Assembly (NCBI GenBank): GCA_016708105.1
Contig: JADJGJ010000001.1
Location: 186,001 to 250,000, forward strand
Source of the DNA: Crocinitomicaceae bacterium
Lineage (GTDB): Bacteria; Bacteroidota; Bacteroidia; Flavobacteriales_D; Crocinitomicaceae
Direction: 5' to 3'
DNA length: 64,000 bases
The notes under the pieces are model-generated. The model was not told where the DNA came from. It did no database searches and saw nothing but the letters and a program-made list of their open reading frames with translations. The translations under genes were made by a program, and so were the position numbers. Shown piece by piece: positions 24,329 through 32,755 of the stretch (its first letter is position 1; every line of letters starts with the position of its first letter).

Positions 24329-26767
24329 CTAAAGAGGTGAAACAACATTTTCTTCTTTAGTACAATTAAAAACTGAGTTGTCGTATTGTGCCGGCACATC
24401 AAAATCATCTTTTGAAATACCTAACGATTTATCACCATATACTTTTTGCATATAGTAACCGTAAATTGGCAAAGCCATGCGAGCACCCTGCCCCCAAGGA
24501 TATGTAGCAAAGTGAACTTGTTTGTCATCAGCACCAACCCATACGCCGGTTACCAAATCAGGTGTGAGACCAATAAACCAACCATCGGCAGCGCTATTGG
24601 TTGTACCTGTTTTACCCGCAGTTGGTGCCGTAATGCCGCCCCATGGTGATGAACCGCGCAAACTACCTGAGGTACCATAACCTTGTCCGTTATAGGGATT
24701 ATATGCAGAGGTAACTACTTTTTTCATCATCGTTACCATGGTGTAGGCAAGATGTTCAGGCATTGCTTCACGTATGTCATATTCCAGATCAATAATCACG
24801 TTTCCGTTTCTGTCTTCAACACGCATTATATAAATGGGCTTGATGTAAATTCCTTTGTTTGCCCAAGTGCTGTGTGCGCCAACCATGGTGTATAATGATA
24901 AATCCATTGGCCCTAAACACATGGCCGGTACAACTTCTTCAGGTTTTAATTCTATACCAACATTTTTTAATAATTTATTCATGGCCTGCGGACCGGCTGT
25001 AGGCCCCATTTTTTTCATCACGGCAACGGTGATATTATTTAATGATCCTGCCAAACCGCATTCAGCGGTGATGAGTTGTCCTGAATTTTTTGTTCCGGTT
25101 GCCGGGCACCATGCTTTAAATTTTGAGGCGCTTACGGGTACATCAATACAATAATCCATATCAATAAATGCTTCACAAGGCGTGATTGCACCTAAATAAA
25201 TGGCGGCAGCATATACAAATGGTTTAATGGTAGAACCAACCTGACGGTGCGCTTGTTTTACGTGGTCATAGGTGAAGTGATTAAAATCAGGACCACCAAC
25301 CCATGCCTTAACAAAGCCTGTTGTTGGATCCATAGACATTAAACCGGCTTGTAAAATTCCTTTATAATATCTGATAGAATCCATAGGAGTCATCACGGTA
25401 TCAAAATCTCCGGTATAAGCAAACACGCGCATGGCAACCGGTGTATTGAACATTTTTTCAATTTGAGCTTCAGACAATCCTTCATCCAAGGCATTTTGAT
25501 AACGCTCAGAATTGCGCATACCTTTTTGCATGATGGCATCAATTTGTTCATCAGTTACTTTTTCGTTGGCAACACTTGGACTAAAAGGTGAGCGCTCTTT
25601 ATACCGTTTATTATTTTTATCAAACTCAGCTTGAAGCGTAGTTTCCATGTGTTCTTGCACGGCGTATTCAGCATACTCTTGCATGCGTGAATCAATGGTG
25701 GTATAAATTCTCAAACCATCACGATAAATGTCATAAGGCGATCCATCTGCTTTATGATATTTATAGGTACCGTCATCATTTTTTTCAGCAAAACGATTTT
25801 GTAATTCACCACGTAATACTTCTCTGAAATGCGGAGCAATACCTTCTTTGTGGTCAACAATCTGGTAATCTACTACAATAGGCAAGGCACAAAGAGAATC
25901 ATATTGATTGCGATTAATTTTTACCGAAAGCGCTTCATTGCCATCCTCACTATTTTTCAACCATTGATATAGGACAGTATTTCTGCGCTGATAAGCACGG
26001 GTACTATCCAATTCATATTGATCTTTTCCCTCAGGGGTGTCATCATATTTTTTAAATTGAAATTTGAGTGGATTATACATGCCCGGATTTTTGCACATAC
26101 CAACAAGCATGGCTGCCTCTTCCATTTTTAAACTATCAGGCGTGGTATTAAAATAAACTTGTGCTGCTGAAGATATACCCACGGCGTTATAGAGAAAATC
26201 AAAATTGTTAAGGTACATGGTGATGATTTCTTCTTTGGTATATTGTCTTTCAAGACGCACGGCCAGAATGTTTTCACCGAATTTCTGATCCAGTCGTTCC
26301 CATTTATCTCGTGCAATACCACCACGGGCTGTGTCTTCAAGTGTATACAATAATTTAGCAAGCTGTTGGGTAATAGTAGATGCACCACCACTTTCTGATC
26401 CGGTAGCGGCGCCTGAAATTGCGCGCCCAATTCCCCAGAAATCTACCCCGGCATGTTTGTAAAAACGCTCATCTTCAGTTGCAATGAGAGCTGATATAAC
26501 AAAGGGAGAAATTTGATTGTAATCAATACTTTTTCTGTTCACGCTCCAAAAGCGTCCCATCTCAACACCGTCTGATGAATAGATGATAGACGCTTGTTTG
26601 TCCGGCGGATTTGCCAGCGCCTGAGAATCCGGAACGTGTCCATTGGCCTTCATCAACATGAATATGATAAGAAATAAAGGCGCAAAAGCCAGTACCCATG
26701 TGGTGATTATGATAATTTTTTTCATCCGAGGATTTAGTTCCCCCGCTGTGGTAGATTCTTTGCTCAT
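24329..26767 (-). CDS. Class A penicillin-binding protein (PBP1A type)
   Basis: An 812-residue bifunctional peptidoglycan synthase with one N-terminal membrane helix (about residues 17-40). The glycosyltransferase domain shows 'ALIATEDERFYKHAGVDFWG' (catalytic Glu near residue 98) and 'GGASTITQQLAKLLY'. The transpeptidase domain shows the SxxK motif in 'QVGSTIKPFVYAA', an SxN motif in 'LAGSLNNITVAV' and KTGT in 'AGKTGTTNSAADGW'. It polymerises glycan strands and cross-links peptides at the outer face of the inner membrane. It is first in the scoA/scoB run, but nothing suggests a functional link. Confidence 0.95.
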   Translation of the reverse strand: MSKESTTAGELNPRMKKIIIITTWVLAFAPLFLIIFMLMKANGHVPDSQALANPPDKQASIIYSSDGVEMGRFWSVNRKSIDYNQISPFVISALIATEDERFYKHAGVDFWGIGRAISGAATGSESGGASTITQQLAKLLYTLEDTARGGIARDKWERLDQKFGENILAVRLERQYTKEEIITMYLNNFDFLYNAVGISSAAQVYFNTTPDSLKMEEAAMLVGMCKNPGMYNPLKFQFKKYDDTPEGKDQYELDSTRAYQRRNTVLYQWLKNSEDGNEALSVKINRNQYDSLCALPIVVDYQIVDHKEGIAPHFREVLRGELQNRFAEKNDDGTYKYHKADGSPYDIYRDGLRIYTTIDSRMQEYAEYAVQEHMETTLQAEFDKNNKRYKERSPFSPSVANEKVTDEQIDAIMQKGMRNSERYQNALDEGLSEAQIEKMFNTPVAMRVFAYTGDFDTVMTPMDSIRYYKGILQAGLMSMDPTTGFVKAWVGGPDFNHFTYDHVKQAHRQVGSTIKPFVYAAAIYLGAITPCEAFIDMDYCIDVPVSASKFKAWCPATGTKNSGQLITAECGLAGSLNNITVAVMKKMGPTAGPQAMNKLLKNVGIELKPEEVVPAMCLGPMDLSLYTMVGAHSTWANKGIYIKPIYIMRVEDRNGNVIIDLEYDIREAMPEHLAYTMVTMMKKVVTSAYNPYNGQGYGTSGSLRGSSPWGGITAPTAGKTGTTNSAADGWFIGLTPDLVTGVWVGADDKQVHFATYPWGQGARMALPIYGYYMQKVYGDKSLGISKDDFDVPAQYDNSVFNCTKEENVVSPL

Positions 26768-26866
26768 GCCGTGGTTTCGATGGTGTAAATTTAGGAAAAT
26801 ATCAGAAATGGGTTTGTTTATGACTTAATCAAACTCTTACTGACTTATTATTATGCTTAGTTTAAG

Positions 26867-26874
26867 TAATTTTG
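26867..26874 (+). promoter_or_regulatory. Candidate -7 element (TAATTTTG)
   Basis: A perfect TAnnTTTG match that ends 6 bp before the ATG at 26881. If real, transcription would start at or next to the start codon, giving a nearly leaderless mRNA, or the true start would be further in. No -33 TTTG was found at a normal distance. Confidence 0.3.
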
Positions 26875-26880
26875 TGCCCC

Positions 26881-29800
26881 ATGTTACTATTATCTGCTGT
26901 AAGATACATTTTGCCTTTTTTCATGGTTTGCCTTTTATGGAGTTGTCATAGCAAGGTGAATAATGAAACAGACGCTGACCCGAAACGCTTTTTTTGCGGC
27001 GGTGAAAATTTAATCTATGAAGGGCGAGATCCTTTTTTTGATGATGGTTATGGAAAATTCGTTGGTGGAGGACTACAGGTTAAGGATACAGTTTTTGAAG
27101 GAGAGTATGCAATACGGTTAGATTCATTGAATCCATACGGGCTTCCTTTAACGCTAACTAATATACCTGAAGGAACCTATTTCACTACCAGTGTTTGGAT
27201 AAAGGAAGAAAAAAGCAATGCTACAATCATAGCAGTTACAACCGGACGCACCAATTACACATTAAATACAACGGCTATTCATCAAACTGAAAAAAAAGAC
27301 GGCTGGGTAAAATACGTGATGAATTTTGGAATTGAGGTTCCGGTAGATTCCATTAAATTTTTTCTTTTCTCAGGCGGACATCTTGCCTATTTTGACAATT
27401 TTGAAATTCTTCAATATAAGCAACGCCCACCATTACCAGATTCACTAAGTCAACAGGCTTTGAGGTTGTATATTCCTGATTCAGCTTACACCATTTTGAA
27501 AGAGTATAAACGAAAAGCATTGACTCAAATTACCATCACCGATGATTTAAAAAATTATGTCAACGGGTTTATTTTAGAAGACAACGATAGTATACCTATT
27601 GAAATAAGACTAAAAGGTGATTGGACAGATCATTTGGAAAATGGAAAAACATCTTACAGAATTAAAACAGATGAAGCCTATCGTGGATTAACCACCTTTT
27701 CAATACAACACCCGCAAACACGTAACTATATGCATGAGTGGTTTATGCATCGTTTGTTTGATATGGAAGGATTGTTGTCAACGCGCTATGAATTTGTACC
27801 GGTAGAAATAAATGGAGTAAACCAAGGAATTTATGCCTTAGAAGAACATTTTGATAAACAACTTTTAGAAAGCCGTCAAAAAAGAGAAGGACCAATTATT
27901 AAAATGGATGAAACCGGATTTTGGGCACTGCTTGCTACCGGCATGAAAGATAGTTTAGACGGAAGTTACCCATATTTTGAAGCTTCAAAAATTACCTGCT
28001 TTAAAGAGGGTAGAACAGAAAAATCAGAAGTATTGTCACAGCAATTTCAAAACGCAAGTGAACTGCTTTATTTGTACAAAAACAGATTCACCCACCCTGA
28101 ACAATTACTTGATCTGAAACTTACCGCAAAGTATTATGCGATGATGGATTTGGGGAATATTAATCATGCGAGTGTTTGGCACAATGTGAGATTTTATTAT
28201 AACCCGGTTACCACCAAATTAGAACTGATTGGGTTTGACATGATACCGGCAATACTCCCAATGAACGAGGTAATAGGTTACAACCGGCTTAAGCGACTGG
28301 ATTATTTTAACTCACGTGAACATGCTGTAGATTTTTTGTTGTTCCAGAATGAAGAGTTCAATTTGTATTACATGAACTACATAAAGCAATTTAGTTCACC
28401 ATATTATCTTGACAGTATTTTCAATTTCCTGAATAATGAAATGCAGACACAACAGGATATTTTGTCGCATGAATTTCCGAATTTCATTTTTGATAAAGAA
28501 TTCTATTACGATAAAGCAGAACAAATTAGATTGCGCATTGACTCTATGGAGTTTGAATGGAACAATTTTATAGCTCACAGGGGCTCTTCTCCTTCATTGT
28601 TGACTACCTCACCTGAATATAATGAATTAGATTTTCCTTTTCTTGTTGAGGGCATTTCTCTCAATGCCTACCGAAAAGAAATAGACTCAACTCATTTTAT
28701 ATTGCAGCTTGAAAATTTTCATTTGTCAGATATGACATTGATAGGCTATTCAACCAAAGCAGGCAATGATACAATTTTTCCTTTTCATGAACAGATTATG
28801 CTCAAGCAATTTGATGGTAAACAAGCGGCTTATACAGAAATTATTTTGCCCAAAAAACCAAACAAAGTTCACTTCATGGTGAAGAATGTGCCCGGCATAA
28901 CGTATACAACTAAAGTCTTTAACTGGGCGCGTCCAACAGGTAATCATCCGCGGATTGAATTAGAGAATAAATTTAAAACAACCTCATCTTTATACCATAT
29001 AGTGGATGACACATTATTTATTCATAAAGGAAAACATGTGTTAGATGAATTGATTTTAATTCCATCAAACTATGTTGTGATAGTTGAGCCGGGAGCAGAA
29101 ATTGATATGGTAAATTCTGCGGGCATCATTATAAATAATTCTGTATCCATTGGTTCATCAAAAGGTGAAGAGGTTACAATTTATTCATCAGATTCAAGTT
29201 CACAAGGCATCGTTATATTGCAAGCAGCTGATGTAAAAATTGAGAATACACAATTTAATTATCTGGGTAATCTGAATTATAAAGGTTGGATACTCACCGG
29301 TGCAATCAGTATCTATGAAGGGCATACTACAATGAGCAAAGTTGAGATTTCACACAATCAATGTGAAGATGCGCTGAATATTATTCGTGGAGATTTTGTT
29401 ATTGATGAGCTTGATATTCATCACACACAAGCAGATGGCTTTGACGCAGATTTTTGTACAGGTTCTTTAACTAATTCAACGTTTGCCAAAACGGGGAATG
29501 ATTGCATTGATTTTTCAGGATCAGAAATTCGTATTACAGATATTACAATCAACCATGCAGGTGATAAAGGCATCAGTTGTGGAGAATTATCCAGCTTGAT
29601 TTTAGAAAACATCAGCATTGATGGTGCCCTCACGGCGGTGGCATCAAAAGATGGTTCAACCCTTAGCGGGAATAATATCACCGCAAAAAATTGTAAAACT
29701 GGATTGGCGCTTTACAGAAAAAAACCGGAATATCCGGCAGCTTGGATGAAACTCACAACATGCCAATATGAAAATATCACAACCAAAGCACTCATTGAAC

Positions 29801-29889
29801 GCGGCGGATTACTTGAATACAACGGGGCACACTATTTTGGATACAACATCTTTGATATAGATGCAATGTACGCGCAATGGGAAAAGTGA
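26881..29889 (+). CDS. CotH kinase-like lipoprotein with C-terminal beta-helix
   Basis: The best start is ATG 26881, giving 1002 residues and a lipoprotein signal ('MVCLLWSC', Cys at about residue 22). Residues about 30-180 form a carbohydrate-binding-like beta domain. Residues about 210-550 match CotH kinases: 'IPIEIRLKGDWTDHLENGKT', 'YRIKTDEAYRGLTTFSIQHP', 'YEFVPVEINGVNQGIYALEE', 'IIKMDETG'. The C-terminal third has short repeated turns ('ADVKIENTQFNYLGN', 'GISCGELSSLILENISIDGA') typical of a right-handed parallel beta-helix. CotH proteins phosphorylate secreted proteins in spore formers; in Bacteroidota the role is not known. It is a single gene, ending next to the convergent hemD. Confidence 0.8.
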   Translation: MLLLSAVRYILPFFMVCLLWSCHSKVNNETDADPKRFFCGGENLIYEGRDPFFDDGYGKFVGGGLQVKDTVFEGEYAIRLDSLNPYGLPLTLTNIPEGTYFTTSVWIKEEKSNATIIAVTTGRTNYTLNTTAIHQTEKKDGWVKYVMNFGIEVPVDSIKFFLFSGGHLAYFDNFEILQYKQRPPLPDSLSQQALRLYIPDSAYTILKEYKRKALTQITITDDLKNYVNGFILEDNDSIPIEIRLKGDWTDHLENGKTSYRIKTDEAYRGLTTFSIQHPQTRNYMHEWFMHRLFDMEGLLSTRYEFVPVEINGVNQGIYALEEHFDKQLLESRQKREGPIIKMDETGFWALLATGMKDSLDGSYPYFEASKITCFKEGRTEKSEVLSQQFQNASELLYLYKNRFTHPEQLLDLKLTAKYYAMMDLGNINHASVWHNVRFYYNPVTTKLELIGFDMIPAILPMNEVIGYNRLKRLDYFNSREHAVDFLLFQNEEFNLYYMNYIKQFSSPYYLDSIFNFLNNEMQTQQDILSHEFPNFIFDKEFYYDKAEQIRLRIDSMEFEWNNFIAHRGSSPSLLTTSPEYNELDFPFLVEGISLNAYRKEIDSTHFILQLENFHLSDMTLIGYSTKAGNDTIFPFHEQIMLKQFDGKQAAYTEIILPKKPNKVHFMVKNVPGITYTTKVFNWARPTGNHPRIELENKFKTTSSLYHIVDDTLFIHKGKHVLDELILIPSNYVVIVEPGAEIDMVNSAGIIINNSVSIGSSKGEEVTIYSSDSSSQGIVILQAADVKIENTQFNYLGNLNYKGWILTGAISIYEGHTTMSKVEISHNQCEDALNIIRGDFVIDELDIHHTQADGFDADFCTGSLTNSTFAKTGNDCIDFSGSEIRITDITINHAGDKGISCGELSSLILENISIDGALTAVASKDGSTLSGNNITAKNCKTGLALYRKKPEYPAAWMKLTTCQYENITTKALIERGGLLEYNGAHYFGYNIFDIDAMYAQWEK

Positions 29890-30639
29890 TCAATTATTTT
29901 TTCCTTCAGCTTTGATAAATTGTTCAATAGCCATAGTCATACTTGGTGCAGCCGGTTGAGGGGCATGCACATCCAAACGCAGGTTATGTTTTATCACCGC
30001 GTTGGCAGTAGTTGGACCAAAGGCTGCTATGCGAGTAGTATTTTGTTTGAACTTTGGAAAATTCTTGAACAAGGATTCTATTCCTGATGGGCTGAAAAAA
30101 ACCAACATATCATATTTTACATCAGATAGATCAGACAAATCAGCTGCTACTGTTCTGTATAAAATTACTTTGGTAAAGCTGATGCCTGCACCGGTAAGAG
30201 TGGTTGGAATATCTTGTCTGAGAATATCAGAACAAGGCAAAAGAAAAGTTTCTCCTTTGTGTTTTTTCACAATTTCTGCTAATTCACCAATGGTAGATTT
30301 ACCATAGAAAATTTTACGTTTGCGATAAACCACATATTTCTGCAAGTAAAAAGCAATTGCCTCAGAAAGGCAAAAATATTTGAGTGTTTCAGGAACCTTG
30401 TAGCGCACCTCTTCAGCAATACGAAAAAAGTGATCAACACCGGTTTTGCTTGTGAAAATAACACCAGTGAACTTTCCAATATCTACTTTTTGTTCTCTAA
30501 AATCTCGGGCAGATACGCCTTCAACTTGTATAAATGGTCTGAAATCAATTTTCAGATTATATTTTTCAGCTAAATCAAAATAGGGAGATTTTTCAGTTTC
30601 GGGTTTGGGCTGAGAAACCAGAATAGTCTTAACACTCAT
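29890..30639 (-). CDS. hemD: Uroporphyrinogen-III synthase
   Basis: A 249-residue two-lobe protein. 'KTILVSQPKPETEKSPYFDL', 'VIFTSKTGVDHFFRIAEE' and 'MLVFFSPSGIESLF', followed by 'RIAAFGPTTANAVIKHNL', are the conserved blocks. It closes hydroxymethylbilane into uroporphyrinogen III for heme, siroheme and B12. It is followed upstream on the same strand by a DUF4271 gene, a common Bacteroidota arrangement. The supply of heme fits the b- and c-type cytochromes near the end of the window. Confidence 0.9.
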   Translation of the reverse strand: MSVKTILVSQPKPETEKSPYFDLAEKYNLKIDFRPFIQVEGVSARDFREQKVDIGKFTGVIFTSKTGVDHFFRIAEEVRYKVPETLKYFCLSEAIAFYLQKYVVYRKRKIFYGKSTIGELAEIVKKHKGETFLLPCSDILRQDIPTTLTGAGISFTKVILYRTVAADLSDLSDVKYDMLVFFSPSGIESLFKNFPKFKQNTTRIAAFGPTTANAVIKHNLRLDVHAPQPAAPSMTMAIEQFIKAEGKNN

Positions 30640-30671
30640 AGCACCCCTCGTAGTTAGTTTAATTCCTCTTT

Positions 30672-31349
30672 TTATCTGACTAATACCCGAATCAAGACGA
30701 TTAACGGTATTAATTCAAGGGTGCAAAGATATAAAATAATATAGAATATAGGAACGCGTTGTTTGGCGGCACGCACAAATGACTGAAATTCACGTGTTAA
30801 AATTAATAATATCACCACTATAGCCAATATCTGATAAGTGATAAACTGAACATCTGCTTGCAAAAATTCAACTGAAGCCATTATCGGTGTCAGCATAAAA
30901 GTTGCAATTTGCCCGTAAACAAAGTGATTTAAGCGATGTTCTGAAACACCTTGTTGTACCTGAGAGATTACAGCCACAAAGCGCATGAATAAAAACTTAA
31001 TCGTATTCATCAAAATCAAGGCGCCCAGCAATATGAATACAAAAGTTGGATTCTGAATTTTTATAAACACATAAAGCATTAATGCCAACGTAAATTGATA
31101 GGCTAACATCAGTAGGTAAGAAGCAAAAGAAGATAATTTCAAATCTTCAGACATGTTTTGATACAATTGACGGTTATAAAAACCGGTTCTGAACAACACC
31201 GGAATATAGCCCGGATGACGCATTTTCACATAAGCAAAGGCAACTAGATTAAAAAAAATCATAGACCAAAAAACCCAGTTGAAACTTTCTTTCAAGGGAT
31301 TTTGTTGCCCAATAACAGAGGTGCCTTGCAGATATTCTATGAAATCCAT
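30672..31349 (-). CDS. DUF4271 membrane protein
   Basis: A 225-residue protein with about six hydrophobic helices: 'VFWSMIFFNLVAFAYVKM', 'LLMLAYQFTLALMLYVFIK', 'FVFILLGALILMNTIKFLFM', 'IATFMLTPIMASVEF', 'ITYQILAIVVILLILTREF' and 'IFYIILYLCTLELIPLIVLI'. The pattern and its position next to hemD fit DUF4271, a Bacteroidota-only family of unknown function. A role in tetrapyrrole metabolism is suggested only by this neighbour. Confidence 0.8.
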   Translation of the reverse strand: MDFIEYLQGTSVIGQQNPLKESFNWVFWSMIFFNLVAFAYVKMRHPGYIPVLFRTGFYNRQLYQNMSEDLKLSSFASYLLMLAYQFTLALMLYVFIKIQNPTFVFILLGALILMNTIKFLFMRFVAVISQVQQGVSEHRLNHFVYGQIATFMLTPIMASVEFLQADVQFITYQILAIVVILLILTREFQSFVRAAKQRVPIFYIILYLCTLELIPLIVLIRVLVR

Positions 31350-31429
31350 CGGATGTAAAATTAGGATTTATGATAAATATCAGGCTGTTTAATCTGAAAC
31401 AAAAACGAGCAGAGTCATGTTAAAATCCA

Positions 31430-31437
31430 TACATTTG
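31430..31437 (+). promoter_or_regulatory. Candidate -7 element (TACATTTG)
   Basis: A perfect TAnnTTTG match 28 bp before the acyl-CoA dehydrogenase start codon, a typical distance for a short leader. Confidence 0.45.
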
Positions 31438-31465
31438 TCGCGCAAAATAAAAAAGAATCAATCTT

Positions 31466-32653
31466 ATGGCCAGCGATCTATATACCCACCCTGATTATTA
31501 TAACATGGATGATTTACTTTCTGAAGAGCACAAATTAGTGCGTGATTCAGTAAGAGCATGGGTAAAACAAAATGTATCTCCAATTATTGAAGATTATTAT
31601 GAACGTGCTGAATTTCCAAAACATCTCATCAAAGGATTAGGTGAAATTGGTGCATTTGGACCTTATATTCCTGAAGAATATGGCGGACCGGGTTTGGATC
31701 AAATTGCGTATGGTGTGATTATGCAAGAGCTTGAGCGTTGTGATTCAGGTTTACGATCTACATCATCAGTACAATCTTCATTGGTTATGTATCCAATTTA
31801 TAAATACGGGAATGAAGAGCAGCGCAAAAAATATCTTCCAAAATTAGCCAGTGGTGAATTCCTTGGTTGTTTTGGATTGACAGAACCTGATCACGGTTCA
31901 AACCCGGGTGGAATGATCACCAATTTTAAAGATGCCGGTGATCATGTGATTTTAAATGGTGCAAAAATGTGGATTTCAAATGCGCCTCTTTCTGATGTTG
32001 CCGTGGTATGGGCAAAAGACGAATCAGGGCGCATTCACGGTTTGATTGTAGAAAAAGGAATGGAGGGTTTTTCTGCTCCTGAAATGCATGGCAAATTATC
32101 ATTGCGTGCATCAATCACCGGTGAGTTGATTTTTGACAATGTAAAAGTTCCTAAAGCAAATATTTTACCTAACAAATCAGGCTTGGGTGCTCCGCTTGGT
32201 TGTCTTGATTCTGCAAGATACGGAATAGCATGGGGTGCTCTTGGTGCAGCTATGGATTGCTATGATCAAGCATTGCGTTATTCAAAAGAGCGTATTCAAT
32301 TTGGTGAACCGATTGCTGCTTTTCAGTTAACACAAAAAAAATTGGCTGAAATGATTACTGAAATTACCAAAGCGCAGTTACTTACTTTCCGCCTTGGTCA
32401 ATTAAGAAATGAGGGGCGTGCAACTTCTGCTCAAATCTCAATGGCAAAACGAAACAATGTTGAAATTGCCTTGCGCATTGCTCGTGAAGCACGTCAAATT
32501 TTGGGCGCTATGGGTATCACCAATGAATTTTCAGTTATGCGTCACATGGCTAACCTTGAATCTGTGGTTACTTATGAAGGCACACATGATATTCACTTGT
32601 TGATTACCGGAATGGACATCACCGGAATTTCTTCTTTCAAAAGAGAGATTTAA
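31466..32653 (+). CDS. gcdH: Acyl-CoA dehydrogenase, probably glutaryl-CoA dehydrogenase
   Basis: A 395-residue flavoenzyme. 'FGLTEPDHGSNPGGMITNFK' and 'MWISNAPLSDVAVVWAK' line the FAD; 'QFGEPIAAFQLTQKKLAEM' is a standard acyl-CoA dehydrogenase block; the catalytic base is the Glu in 'VTYEGTHDIHLLI'. The pattern 'GAMGITNEFSVMRHMANLES' and the Arg-rich 'YIPEEYGGPGLDQIAYG' region point to glutaryl-CoA dehydrogenase, which makes crotonyl-CoA from glutaryl-CoA in lysine and tryptophan breakdown. Another short-chain substrate cannot be excluded. Confidence 0.85.
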   Translation: MASDLYTHPDYYNMDDLLSEEHKLVRDSVRAWVKQNVSPIIEDYYERAEFPKHLIKGLGEIGAFGPYIPEEYGGPGLDQIAYGVIMQELERCDSGLRSTSSVQSSLVMYPIYKYGNEEQRKKYLPKLASGEFLGCFGLTEPDHGSNPGGMITNFKDAGDHVILNGAKMWISNAPLSDVAVVWAKDESGRIHGLIVEKGMEGFSAPEMHGKLSLRASITGELIFDNVKVPKANILPNKSGLGAPLGCLDSARYGIAWGALGAAMDCYDQALRYSKERIQFGEPIAAFQLTQKKLAEMITEITKAQLLTFRLGQLRNEGRATSAQISMAKRNNVEIALRIAREARQILGAMGITNEFSVMRHMANLESVVTYEGTHDIHLLITGMDITGISSFKREI

Positions 32654-32755
32654 ATAAAACCACGCATGGATTAGAACAAGGGGAATTATCCTCCGGTTTT
32701 TCCTTTCACATAAATTATTTTGTCATCTGATTACCTTTCATGACCTTTGATTTGG

